From Bacteriovoracaceae bacterium (GTDB taxonomy: Bacteria; Bdellovibrionota; Bacteriovoracia; Bacteriovoracales; Bacteriovoracaceae), in the NCBI GenBank assembly GCA_025210745.1, contig JAOARC010000012.1, positions 24,248 to 88,247 on the forward strand: a stretch of 64,000 bases of DNA, given 5' to 3'. Below are positions 16,818 through 25,944 of the stretch, piece by piece. Position 1 is the first letter of the stretch. The number at the start of each line of letters is the position of its first letter. A program made the translations under genes and the position numbers. The notes under the pieces were generated by a model. That model saw nothing but the letters and a program-made list of their open reading frames with translations, had not been told where the DNA came from and searched no databases.

Positions 16818-18005
16818 TTATAATCCAAAAGTCGATGGTAGTGGACAATAAGCAGATTTCGCTTTATTCCTTCCCTTATCAGTACAATAATACTTATTTC
16901 CACCATTTGATTCATAGAAAACCTTATATCCAGAAGTTTGCGGTGAAACAGATCCAACACAGCCAAGTGGAGACTTTTGTACACATATTTTCTTATAAGC
17001 ACATTTTGTCCTTACACCTTGCTTAAATCTATTTCCACAATATGCATCATGAGATCCTGTTGCATAATGCTCCCACGGTCCCCATTGAGCACAACCTGTA
17101 CAACTCGGTGGAGGCGGACCACATCTTAGTTTTATTTTATTATTAATAACAGCTAAGCTCATTTCAGAACAAGAAGTTGGATCAATGGAGCCAGCATCAA
17201 CAAAAGAAGAAATATCTAAGTGCTTACTTGGATATTCGCACTTAGGAGAACCATTAATAAAACCTACAATATAACCTCTTTCACCCGTCGTTGAATCAAT
17301 ACATTCATTAGTATCAAAAACGACAGTGCAGTTTGCTGTATACATATTGGAATTTTCATCATAAGTGATTTCTCTTATGGCCTGTCCTTGAGGGCAAGCT
17401 GGAACTTCACCTATAGAAGAAATGACACAAGACTTTGTAATATCATCATAAAAAGCACCTAAACCATTACATGCTTGGATAACTGATTGCTCAACAATTT
17501 CATTATCCATAGTATGACAAGATAAAACCTGTCCTGTTGCATCTAAGGCTCCTTGAACGACAATATTTTGAGTTATTGATTTAGAACTATAACCTTTTCC
17601 ACTTCCATCTAAAGAAAATTGAAATCTAAAACTAGTAGCACTATAGGAACCTGCTGCTCCTATGGGATAAGCTCTCATAGAGTTTACAGTTAACTGTCCA
17701 ACTTTTTGTCCCGCTGTAAAAACATCTTGATCCCTAGAGTCCTTAAGCACAGGTATAACAACCCCACTTGAATTATAAACATTGATTCCATTAAACGTAT
17801 TTTCACATGCTCTAGAGTTTAAAAGTAAAACATGTAACCTTTTTAAAATAGAATTTCGATCTAAAGTTTCTCTCATTCCTTTATTAATTTTATTTCCCTG
17901 TCTACTGACATTCATAACTCCAAGAGTAATAACCCCAAGAAGGCCCATAGCAATCACGGTCGATACTAAACTTACCCCTTTTTCATTTTTAAGTATTACT
18001 CTCAT
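16818..18005 (-). CDS. Cys-rich type IV prepilin-like protein
   Basis: A 395-residue protein whose N-terminus, KNEKG/VSLVSTVIAMGLLGVITL, has the class III/prepilin layout: short charged leader, Gly before the cleavage site, then a hydrophobic helix. The Glu at mature position 5 of classical pilins is missing (Val), so it is a minor or atypical pilin. The globular part has about 18 cysteines. Near residues 305-345 the run CAQWGPWEHY ... YCGNRFKQGVRTKC resembles a thrombospondin type 1 repeat. GGTGGA precedes the ATG. It is followed by a secreted Gln-rich protein. I infer a surface adhesin tip; no pilus assembly genes are in the window. Confidence 0.7.
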   Translation of the reverse strand: MRVILKNEKGVSLVSTVIAMGLLGVITLGVMNVSRQGNKINKGMRETLDRNSILKRLHVLLLNSRACENTFNGINVYNSSGVVIPVLKDSRDQDVFTAGQKVGQLTVNSMRAYPIGAAGSYSATSFRFQFSLDGSGKGYSSKSITQNIVVQGALDATGQVLSCHTMDNEIVEQSVIQACNGLGAFYDDITKSCVISSIGEVPACPQGQAIREITYDENSNMYTANCTVVFDTNECIDSTTGERGYIVGFINGSPKCEYPSKHLDISSFVDAGSIDPTSCSEMSLAVINNKIKLRCGPPPPSCTGCAQWGPWEHYATGSHDAYCGNRFKQGVRTKCAYKKICVQKSPLGCVGSVSPQTSGYKVFYESNGGNKYYCTDKGRNKAKSAYCPLPSTFGL

Positions 18006-18157
18006 TTTTCATCCACCTTATAAGAATTATTTTATGTGAAAAATAAACTTATCTTCATACAATTATTTAAAACTAAATTTTTTCAATCACTTAGCCCTAT
18101 TATTACTTTATTCCTTATTATTTCCTTATGTGCCAATTGTGTCTTTTTATTGGCAAT

Positions 18158-19618
18158 CTAAAAATCTATAATCTTAGCCGTAACAATATCATGAGCACTT
18201 GTAGAATTTATTTCAACAAAGTTACTTGTACTTCTTAAAGTTAAATATAAATTCCCATTAGCATACATAATAGAAGTTGGACTTTCATTCAAACTTAAGT
18301 CATTAAATAAAGTTTGATAACTTGTTCCGTACTGCCTCGACTTTAATATATTGCCATTTGTTTTTGACAAGCGCGCCAGAAAAAAGTCTTCTCCTCCTGC
18401 ATTTATATCAAATAAATCAGCTCCACTTGTAAAACCAGTTATAATAGGGTTTTCATTTTGATCTAATGTTATATATAAACCTTGATCAAAAGCAGTATTT
18501 AAAACATCTGTGGTTACTTGTCCAAACTGCTTAACCCACAAAAGAGCTCCACTAGCATTTAATTTCCAAATAACAGTATCACTTGTTCCAGCAATAGATT
18601 CATTAAGTCCACTAGAAGTCGTATTACCAACACAGTATATGCTTCCATCGCTAGCAACAACTCCATCTGTACACCTATCCGATGCCGTATTAGCAAATCC
18701 ATAATCACTAGTACCTATATGATTTAATAAAGTAACAGATCCACTTGAATTAAACTTTACAACAAAAGGGTCATACAGTGACGTTTTAGCTTCTTCCATA
18801 TCACTTTGTGTATAACCAAAACAATAGACATTATCTGATGAGTCAAGAAAACCACCTGTACAAGCTTCATGAGAATTAAGGTTAAGAGAATTTGCCCCAG
18901 CATAGGAACTTCCAAGCTGAGTAGAACTTATATAGTTTCCATCGTTATCAAATTTAATATAAAATATATCTCTATTTAAAGCTGTATCGGCAAGATTTGA
19001 GTCCGTCTCCCCGATACAAATAATATTATTACTTGAATCAAGAGCAATAAAAGAACAAATATCTACTCCCGAGGTATCAACACCAGCTGCTGTAGCAGAA
19101 GTTGTTCCAAAGTTTTTTACCCATTGAATAACTCCATCTTTATTTAACTTGATCAACATAATATCAAAGTCACCATTTGGTTCACTTAGTGCTCCCCATG
19201 TTGAGCCGCCACAATAGATGTTTCCGCTCGAATCTGTCGCAACAGAATTACAAAACTCCATCCTTGTTATATCTGTCAAACCTAAAGATGTTGCACTTTC
19301 TTGTCCCAAATGAGTAAGCCATAATAATTTTCCTAAACTATTAAACTTTGCAATAAAAGCATCTTGCATTCCACCAAAAGTTTCTTTTAAATTTCCTGTT
19401 GTTGCTCCTACACAAATAATATTTCCTTCACTATCAATAGTTGATCCAATACATTGATCTGCTCCACTTGTTGATAAACTAAAGCTAGCTTCATGTTCAC
19501 TTCCAATATGTGTAAACCAAGAAGACATATTTGATTTTGAATTTATTTTATTTTTTAATAAAATATCGTTACAAGAAACAAATAATATAAATGTGATTAA
19601 TACAGTAATAAGTTTCAA
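18158..19618 (-). CDS. SBBP-repeat beta-propeller lipoprotein with cysteine-paired blades
   Basis: A 486-residue lipoprotein (MKLITVLITFILFVSC) built from about seven repeats of 60-65 residues of SBBP type, each with a strand pattern like DSSGNIYCGGST followed by D.F..KFN..G.L.W.. and LG. Seven blades would close a propeller. In the first five blades a C-X12-C pair brackets the same beta-hairpin (for example CNSVATDSSGNIYC and CTDGVVASDGSIYC), so each of those blades may carry a disulfide; blades six and seven lack it. Function is presumably surface binding. It is followed on the same strand by the prepilin gene after 150 bp. Confidence 0.8.
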   Translation of the reverse strand: MKLITVLITFILFVSCNDILLKNKINSKSNMSSWFTHIGSEHEASFSLSTSGADQCIGSTIDSEGNIICVGATTGNLKETFGGMQDAFIAKFNSLGKLLWLTHLGQESATSLGLTDITRMEFCNSVATDSSGNIYCGGSTWGALSEPNGDFDIMLIKLNKDGVIQWVKNFGTTSATAAGVDTSGVDICSFIALDSSNNIICIGETDSNLADTALNRDIFYIKFDNDGNYISSTQLGSSYAGANSLNLNSHEACTGGFLDSSDNVYCFGYTQSDMEEAKTSLYDPFVVKFNSSGSVTLLNHIGTSDYGFANTASDRCTDGVVASDGSIYCVGNTTSSGLNESIAGTSDTVIWKLNASGALLWVKQFGQVTTDVLNTAFDQGLYITLDQNENPIITGFTSGADLFDINAGGEDFFLARLSKTNGNILKSRQYGTSYQTLFNDLSLNESPTSIMYANGNLYLTLRSTSNFVEINSTSAHDIVTAKIIDF

Positions 19619-19747
19619 ATAATTCCTTTTTCAAACGACAATAACCAAGTAACTAACTACAGTATACGGCATTACCCACTTAACCTATGAAAAGAATTTA
19701 GAATTCTAAAAAATAGTACTTTTATCTTATAAAGTGCAAAAAAATTT

Positions 19748-19757
19748 TGGCACTAGA
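19748..19757 (+). other. Shared decamer TTGGCACTAG between divergent lipoprotein genes
   Basis: The decamer lies between the divergent genes at 19618 (minus) and 19904 (plus) and recurs in reverse orientation in the gltA upstream region (39706-39715). It is not a sigma-54 promoter: there is no GC at the required distance. Role unknown. Confidence 0.3.
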
Positions 19758-19844
19758 AAAAATATAAATCCTTAAAAGATCGAAAAATAGAAGACAAATA
19801 GGCTCTGCCTTTAACCTCATAGATAATAAAGAAATGTAAATTCT

Positions 19845-19870
19845 TAAAGATAGTGTCTAATAAACCGATA
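19845..19870 (+). promoter_or_regulatory. FliA-like promoter candidate of the 1390-residue lipoprotein gene
   Basis: TAAA at 19845-19848 and AACCGATA at 19863-19870 are separated by 14 bases, one less than the sigma-28 consensus. It lies 34 bases before the start codon, leaving room for the AAGG ribosome-binding site. Confidence 0.4.
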
Positions 19871-19903
19871 TTTAAGATGGATAGGAAAAAATAGGAATTA
19901 AGG

Positions 19904-22900
19904 ATGAAAGTTTTAACACCAAAAATTTTATTAATAGGACTGATATTTATTATTACGTCTTGTCTACCTACAGCAAAAGAAACAACCTGTGCGGCTAATG
20001 AAGCATTTGATCCTACAACAAGAGTCTGCGTTCCAACATTGGGTTCAGGTCCAACAACTGTTTTTATCCAATCTAAATCACCTGCTACTTCCTATTTACT
20101 AGATACAAACTCTGCGGCGGTTGGACACTCTATTTCTGTTAGTGACGTTTACAGCTATGGCTATACTACTAAATGGATTGTTCATAATGGTATTTCCTCT
20201 ACAGTCATGGCAACAAATACTAGTACCTATGTATTTTCAACTCCATCTACTCCAGGAAACTATATTTTAGAAGCAATCGTTTACACATCAGATGGACTTA
20301 CTCAACTTGATAACGAAGCTTGGAATATAACTGTTAGTGCAGCAGATGTTCCTCAAGTTACGAGTCCAACACCTGCAACTACAGCTTATTCTTACACAAA
20401 TGATATCACCACAGCTCAAACACTTGGAGCAACAATTAATAATCCAAATGCAAATGGTTTTAACTATGAATTCAAATTAGATGGAGTTATATTAACAAAT
20501 GGAACTTCCAGCGCTACAAGCCTTGGCGTTTCTACAACAATAACACCATCTACTGTACCTCTTGGTATCCATATTTTAGAGCTTAATGTTGTTGACTCTA
20601 CAACACCAACAACAATTTATGATTCATACATATGGACAATAAATATTATAGCTCCTTCTTATCCACAAATAGTAAGTACTAATCCTAGTTATTATAATGC
20701 TATTAATATCATAGATGGGGAAACATTCGCCGCTGGTGGTTATAGAGATGTAACTAATACCGCTTTAACTCAAATATGTGTTGATGTTGATAATTATGAT
20801 AAAGACTCAACTGCTGGCTCAGACATTGATATCATTTTTGAGATTAATGGAGCTCAACAAGGTGTAACAGGTACTTTTTCTAGTAATACTTATTGTCATA
20901 ACACTTTTGACACCCAAAACTTATCCAATTCAGATCTTTCAGAGAGTAAAACTCTCACTGCAAAAATTGTAAAAGTTGGAACTACTGACATCATAGAGAT
21001 CAGGCAATGGAATTTAAGTATTCGCCCTAGAAATATGAGACCACAAATTCAAATTGATAGTACAAATACTGCTGCAATTATGGCCTGTACTCAAGCTTCT
21101 TCCGTTTCTTATACGGGATGCTCCGTAACTCAATCTGTAGATGCTGATAATAATAATGATTATACTAACCACGCAGATGATACTGATAATTCTCAAGTAT
21201 TTGCCATTGAATTAATAAGTGGTGCTGATCCAGATATTGATTCAGTAGATGATTATGAGGTCGTGTATAGTATTAAACAAACAGCGGATCCATCATTTCA
21301 AGAAATAGATGGTGCTAGTAATTTAACGGCAACTGATTGTAAATTCACAGCTAATGAAACGCAAACTGGATCTGGTGTTGGGACACAAAGCTTAACTCTC
21401 CCAAAACTACAATGTAATCTTCCTATCGATGCTTTTGGAAATGCAGGACATATTGCTCCTGGTAGCTATACTATTTCTGCTTATATTAGAGATACTGGCT
21501 CTACATGGGATGTCGTTCCAAAAGAGTCTAATACTGTAACTTGGCAAGTAAATGTTACTGAGATACAAAGTGCAAATTCGATTTCAATTGCAGCACAATC
21601 TGCAGCAAATCTTGTTGTAGGAATAGGTCCTACAGAATCTTGGATAGAAGATGCAAATAGTTCATGTGTAGGGCAAAACACAGTTGTTAATACAACCAAT
21701 CAAATAAATGAAACTGAATATGTTATATTACATACTCTCGTAAGAGATATTGAAAGAGATGATTTTACATTATCTATCAAATTAGAAAATGGAATGTTAC
21801 CCGGATTTACATCTATACTTCCTCAGCAAACTATTACAAGAACTGATGATAATGAATTCTATGAAGTTGAAAGTTGTTTTCAAATTCCTGAATGGGTTGT
21901 ATTTAATAACTCACATAATGCTGCAACACAAATTAGTATAAGTGTAACTGATATTCCAGATGTAGAAACTCCTCAAACACCGGGTTCACCAACAACATTG
22001 TTAATGTATGTAAACAATAATAATCCAGCTCCTACAATAGCAGATAACTCTGCTGTTGATCTAAGCTCTCATTACGCTTTTGGAGGTATTCCTTATACTA
22101 TCACAGCTCCAGCTTTAAATTCTCTACCTTTAGGCCATACATTAGATGGAATTAACCCACAGTTTTATTGGCAATTTTATAATGGTATAAGTTGGGAAAA
22201 TATTCCAAATTCAAACAGCGTTGAGCAAAGCTCAAATGATTTAATATGGACTCCTCCTCTAGATTACTCTGGGACAATAACTCTTAGAGTATGTGTTGGT
22301 GATGATGGTTTTGGAAACGATGCTAGTGATATAACTATTGCTGGATATTGTGATTCGAACCCAAACTCAGTTAAAGAATATCAAAATATCAATATCACAA
22401 ATGTACAAAAAGATGATGAAACTTTTGCTTCAACAACAGATGATAAGCAAAACCTTGCATCATGGTTTGATGAAACACAGTCTAATCTCTACACAGCTCA
22501 CAGTGAAGGAACAAATATTGTCATTAATAAGTATGCAACTAATGTAAATAATATCTTAGAAAAAGTTCACACAATCACTATGATTTCTGATACTGCTACT
22601 GCTTCACAAGTGTCTCAGCTATCAATGACAGGTGTTGATTCAAATGATCTTTTTATAGCCTATACTATTTTAGATGGATCTAGTGTCCCAAGAATAAGGG
22701 TAAGAAGAATTAATATAGCAAATAACCATCTATCTTTTCGCTACCAAGGTTTTTTCACAGCAGAAGCTGATACAACTGATCAAGTTGATGGGATAAACTA
22801 TAATACCCCTGGTTCACCGGGCTTTAGTCTTCTTTCATCTTCAAATGGTTCTGTAATGACTGTTACATTTAATACTGTTGATCCAGGTGATCGCTTCGAT

Positions 22901-24076
22901 ATTATTACAAGTACAGGTAATGAGAGCTTTATTGTGGGAACAGGACCGACTGATCTTTGCTCTGGCTCAATATGTCCTTCAACGACAAATTTAGCGGCAC
23001 AATTAGAAAGTGCAATCAATAACCATATAAATCCTGAAATCTCTCAAGAGATTCATGCTTCTGCAGTTGGAAATGTTGTAACTATTACTGGGGCTCCTAC
23101 TAATGATTATTATGATGAAGCAAGTGAAGTTACTTCTATTATAGGAAATATTGAAACGAATGGATCTAGATGGGTAATACCCTATGCTGATGCTACAAAT
23201 AGCTTTAAGGTAGGTATTTTATGGAGTGATAATATTGGGCATATTAGTTCAGCAACCATTGGTAATCCTCTTTCTCCAGCTGCTTTATCTACTACATCTA
23301 CGTTTACAAAAGAAATAAAAATAAAATATGATAGTTCTAGTTCAAGTTATATAATTGCAACAATCAATGGAAGTGATGATGTCGATACCTACTCATTTAA
23401 TAATGCTTTTAGCTCTATCAACTATGACAGTAGAGCAACCTTTTTAAATGGTATGTATAACAATCCACTCTATAACTCATCAAATCTAGATTTAGCTCTT
23501 GATCCACAAGGAAATATTTTTATTGCTACTGTCAATCAATCAAGTGGAACAAATTATTTAGGAGCAATTTACTTAAGTAACGATTTTTCCACAATTTCTC
23601 CTCAAGTATCTTTCAGTATTATTAGCCCACTAACTAGTAACATAACAGATGTTGCAATTACAGCTGGAAATGTTGGAGATTTAAATGTTAATAGCAACGA
23701 AGCGACAGTTGCTATTTTTCATACAGATACAACCCCATCTAAGAACATATATCTTTCAAAACTTAAATATTCGGCAGGCCTTAGCTTTGAGGTATCATCA
23801 GATACGAGTTTTTCCGTTCCAAAACTTAATCTTAGTAACGAGCTAGAGTCTGACTCTAAAGTTATATTCACTCCAACCTTTGGAGATTTAACTAAAGGAC
23901 ATTCATCACCTTCATCTACAATACAAGATAATTTAAAGGATATAGCTTACCTTTTACATATAGAAGAAAATGGTGCCAACTCAGATATCAAAATGAGTAT
24001 TATTAATACTAATGAAGAAAGTATTATGGGACTTTCAACAACAACTCATTCTTCTACTTCTTTACTTAAAAACTAA
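19904..24076 (+). CDS. Giant surface lipoprotein with Ig-like domains
   Basis: A 1390-residue lipoprotein (MKVLTPKILLIGLIFIITSC, lipobox ITSC). After a small Cys-pair motif (CAANEAFDPTTRVC) come repeated Ig-like beta-sandwich segments of about 100 residues (for example SYGYTTKWIVHNG ... PGNYILEAIVY; NGFNYEFKLDGV ... LGIHILELNVVD; YWQFYNGISWENIP ... SGTITLRVCVGDD). The C-terminal 500 residues have a different, propeller-like pattern of short strands (NLYTAHSEG, DLFIAYTILDG, NIFIATVNQSSG). It is most likely a surface adhesin or binding protein. AAGG lies close to the ATG. It is followed 43 bases later by a beta-barrel gene, which may help display it. Confidence 0.75.
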   Translation: MKVLTPKILLIGLIFIITSCLPTAKETTCAANEAFDPTTRVCVPTLGSGPTTVFIQSKSPATSYLLDTNSAAVGHSISVSDVYSYGYTTKWIVHNGISSTVMATNTSTYVFSTPSTPGNYILEAIVYTSDGLTQLDNEAWNITVSAADVPQVTSPTPATTAYSYTNDITTAQTLGATINNPNANGFNYEFKLDGVILTNGTSSATSLGVSTTITPSTVPLGIHILELNVVDSTTPTTIYDSYIWTINIIAPSYPQIVSTNPSYYNAINIIDGETFAAGGYRDVTNTALTQICVDVDNYDKDSTAGSDIDIIFEINGAQQGVTGTFSSNTYCHNTFDTQNLSNSDLSESKTLTAKIVKVGTTDIIEIRQWNLSIRPRNMRPQIQIDSTNTAAIMACTQASSVSYTGCSVTQSVDADNNNDYTNHADDTDNSQVFAIELISGADPDIDSVDDYEVVYSIKQTADPSFQEIDGASNLTATDCKFTANETQTGSGVGTQSLTLPKLQCNLPIDAFGNAGHIAPGSYTISAYIRDTGSTWDVVPKESNTVTWQVNVTEIQSANSISIAAQSAANLVVGIGPTESWIEDANSSCVGQNTVVNTTNQINETEYVILHTLVRDIERDDFTLSIKLENGMLPGFTSILPQQTITRTDDNEFYEVESCFQIPEWVVFNNSHNAATQISISVTDIPDVETPQTPGSPTTLLMYVNNNNPAPTIADNSAVDLSSHYAFGGIPYTITAPALNSLPLGHTLDGINPQFYWQFYNGISWENIPNSNSVEQSSNDLIWTPPLDYSGTITLRVCVGDDGFGNDASDITIAGYCDSNPNSVKEYQNINITNVQKDDETFASTTDDKQNLASWFDETQSNLYTAHSEGTNIVINKYATNVNNILEKVHTITMISDTATASQVSQLSMTGVDSNDLFIAYTILDGSSVPRIRVRRINIANNHLSFRYQGFFTAEADTTDQVDGINYNTPGSPGFSLLSSSNGSVMTVTFNTVDPGDRFDIITSTGNESFIVGTGPTDLCSGSICPSTTNLAAQLESAINNHINPEISQEIHASAVGNVVTITGAPTNDYYDEASEVTSIIGNIETNGSRWVIPYADATNSFKVGILWSDNIGHISSATIGNPLSPAALSTTSTFTKEIKIKYDSSSSSYIIATINGSDDVDTYSFNNAFSSINYDSRATFLNGMYNNPLYNSSNLDLALDPQGNIFIATVNQSSGTNYLGAIYLSNDFSTISPQVSFSIISPLTSNITDVAITAGNVGDLNVNSNEATVAIFHTDTTPSKNIYLSKLKYSAGLSFEVSSDTSFSVPKLNLSNELESDSKVIFTPTFGDLTKGHSSPSSTIQDNLKDIAYLLHIEENGANSDIKMSIINTNEESIMGLSTTTHSSTSLLKN

Positions 24077-24119
24077 ACTTCGTTCTTGTTATACTTAAAT
24101 AATTTGTTAAAATTTAAGT

Positions 24120-24995
24120 ATGACAAGGATTGTTATACTTCTATTCGGACTTATTAGCTCAGGTTTATGTTTTGAGCTTACTCTTATACATGATGTATCT
24201 AGATCAAAGCAAACATTTGTAACAAGAAATGGTAAAAATGAAGGTATCTTTGAGGGAAAAAGATCAACCTTTAGCGCTAATAACGTTAGTATTATAGCCA
24301 AAGCTATAACTGTGACCAGAAAATTTACTCAATGGGAAATAGAAAACGATTTTACAGATGTTCCATTTCAAAAAGGAGATACTGTAACCTTTTATGATAC
24401 GACTGAATACCTTTGGGCACTTACTCCAGAGGTCATCAAGTCTAAATATATAAAAAGTAAACTTACCGCACCTAAAATATCAGTATCTATTACCTCATCT
24501 TTTGTAAAAGGAATAAGCGAATCTGTTTCGGGAGTAAGTGCAACAAGTGACTCTCGAGGAGGAATTCTTCTTGAAAGCTTACTAGAAAGAAAATTTAACA
24601 CACACTACTCTCTTGCGGCAGGAATTAGATATGCAAGAGAGAGTATTCAAGTTAATGCTGCAACATTAACAACTCAGAGATTATTAGGACTATTAGAAGC
24701 AAAATATTACTTTCCAGCTATGGAAGAACTAGGTGGTGCAAAATTCTCTCTAGGCATAGGTATTGGATATGGCCAATCTGTAACCACAACAAGTGCAGCA
24801 TCAAGTAGTGGTGATGCAACTATTGTTCCACTAACAAAGATAACTCTTAACTATCCAATGAATAAAAGAACCGACTTTCTAACTGAATTTGGGTATGAGT
24901 CTTTAAGTATTAGGGAAAATTTTAAAGGTGGTACAAAACAAGTTACCACCCTTGATAATCTTAGATTAGGTCTTGGAATTAAAAGATATTACTAG
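24120..24995 (+). CDS. Putative outer-membrane beta-barrel protein
   Basis: A 291-residue exported protein: signal peptide MTRIVILLFGLISSGLCF, an N-terminal region of about 110 residues, then amphipathic strands typical of a barrel (HYSLAAGIRYARESIQV, RLLGLLEAKYYFP, KFSLGIGIGYGQSV, TDFLTEFGYESLSI, NLRLGLGIKRYY) ending in an aromatic residue, as outer-membrane barrels do. It follows the giant lipoprotein by 43 bases and probably shares its message; it has no Shine-Dalgarno sequence of its own. Its stop codon overlaps that of the convergent oxygenase gene (CTAG). No specific family recognised. Confidence 0.7.
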   Translation: MTRIVILLFGLISSGLCFELTLIHDVSRSKQTFVTRNGKNEGIFEGKRSTFSANNVSIIAKAITVTRKFTQWEIENDFTDVPFQKGDTVTFYDTTEYLWALTPEVIKSKYIKSKLTAPKISVSITSSFVKGISESVSGVSATSDSRGGILLESLLERKFNTHYSLAAGIRYARESIQVNAATLTTQRLLGLLEAKYYFPAMEELGGAKFSLGIGIGYGQSVTTTSAASSSGDATIVPLTKITLNYPMNKRTDFLTEFGYESLSIRENFKGGTKQVTTLDNLRLGLGIKRYY

Positions 24996-25942
24996 CTTTT
25001 TTTAAGGCCTATTTCAACAAGCCTTTTCATAAGTTCTTCATGAGCACTGATAGGCGGATACTTAGCCCCTTGGCCAATACAACTTGGAATACACTCTAAT
25101 ATTGCATCAGGATGTGGATGTACAAAAAATGGCATAGAATATCTAGCCGTTGTATGATCCTCAGGATTTATAACTCTATGAATTGTAGCAGGAATAATAT
25201 CATTAGTAATTCTGCTCATCATATCTCCAGCATCGACAACTAACTGACCTTCTTTCGTTTCAACATCTAACCAAGTTCCATCTCTATCTAAAAGCTGAAG
25301 ACCTGAAGCTGTTGCTCCCATTAAGATTGTAATTAAATTAATATCACCATGAGCTGCTGCTCTTACAGAACCGATCGGTGGAGCTTCCCCTACAGGAGGA
25401 TAGTGAATTGCTCTTAAAATAGAGTTTCCTGTTTCTGTCATATTTGCAAAGTAATGCTCAGGAACATCTAAAGCCTTACCTAATGCTTCTAATAGATAAT
25501 CTGATGTTTTATCTAGCTCATTATATAAATTATCTAATGATTCTTTAAACCCATCAATTTTGGGCCAAATATTTTCAGGATAATACTTATAAAACTTATG
25601 ATCCTTAGCAACTTGTCTTCCAACATGAAAGAACTCTTTTAAATCTTTATATTTAGAGTCTTTAGCATGTTCAGTTCCAAATGGAGTATATCCTCTTTGC
25701 CCACCACCGCTTTTTGATATATAGCTATTTTTAAACTCTTCATCCATAGCGAAAAATTCTTTAACTGCTTTATATCCGTTATCGATTACTTCTTGACTTA
25801 AAGTGTGATCAGTTAAAATAATAAACCCGTAGTCTTTAATACCTGTAAATAGTTTATCAACAAAATCTGCTTGATCCGTCTCACTTCCATTTACGTATTG
25901 AAGTAAACTTAACTCAGGAACTTTTCTTAAAGTATCGCTCAT
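24992..25942 (-). CDS. 2-oxoglutarate/Fe(II)-dependent oxygenase, isopenicillin-N-synthase type
   Basis: A 316-residue dioxygenase of the 2OG-Fe(II) / IPNS-like superfamily. The N-terminal DIOX_N part contains DYGFIILTDHTL and GQRGYTPFGTE; the core has the iron triad HGD in AAHGDINLITIL, with the distal His in IHRVINP, and the Arg-X-Ser 2OG clamp in ARYSMPFF. It should hydroxylate or oxidise a small molecule in the cytoplasm; substrate cannot be read from sequence. AGGAGA for its ATG is embedded in the last codons of yggS, so translation follows that of yggS. Confidence 0.88.
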   Translation of the reverse strand: MSDTLRKVPELSLLQYVNGSETDQADFVDKLFTGIKDYGFIILTDHTLSQEVIDNGYKAVKEFFAMDEEFKNSYISKSGGGQRGYTPFGTEHAKDSKYKDLKEFFHVGRQVAKDHKFYKYYPENIWPKIDGFKESLDNLYNELDKTSDYLLEALGKALDVPEHYFANMTETGNSILRAIHYPPVGEAPPIGSVRAAAHGDINLITILMGATASGLQLLDRDGTWLDVETKEGQLVVDAGDMMSRITNDIIPATIHRVINPEDHTTARYSMPFFVHPHPDAILECIPSCIGQGAKYPPISAHEELMKRLVEIGLKKS

Positions 25943-25944
25943 AT

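Noticed and set aside
18129..18155. Inverted repeat TGCCAAT/ATTGGCA after the SBBP-propeller gene as a terminator
   Set aside because: No T-run follows on either strand and the loop is long.
19748..19766. TTGGCACTAG as a sigma-54 promoter
   Set aside because: No GC ten bases after GG; the following bases are A only.
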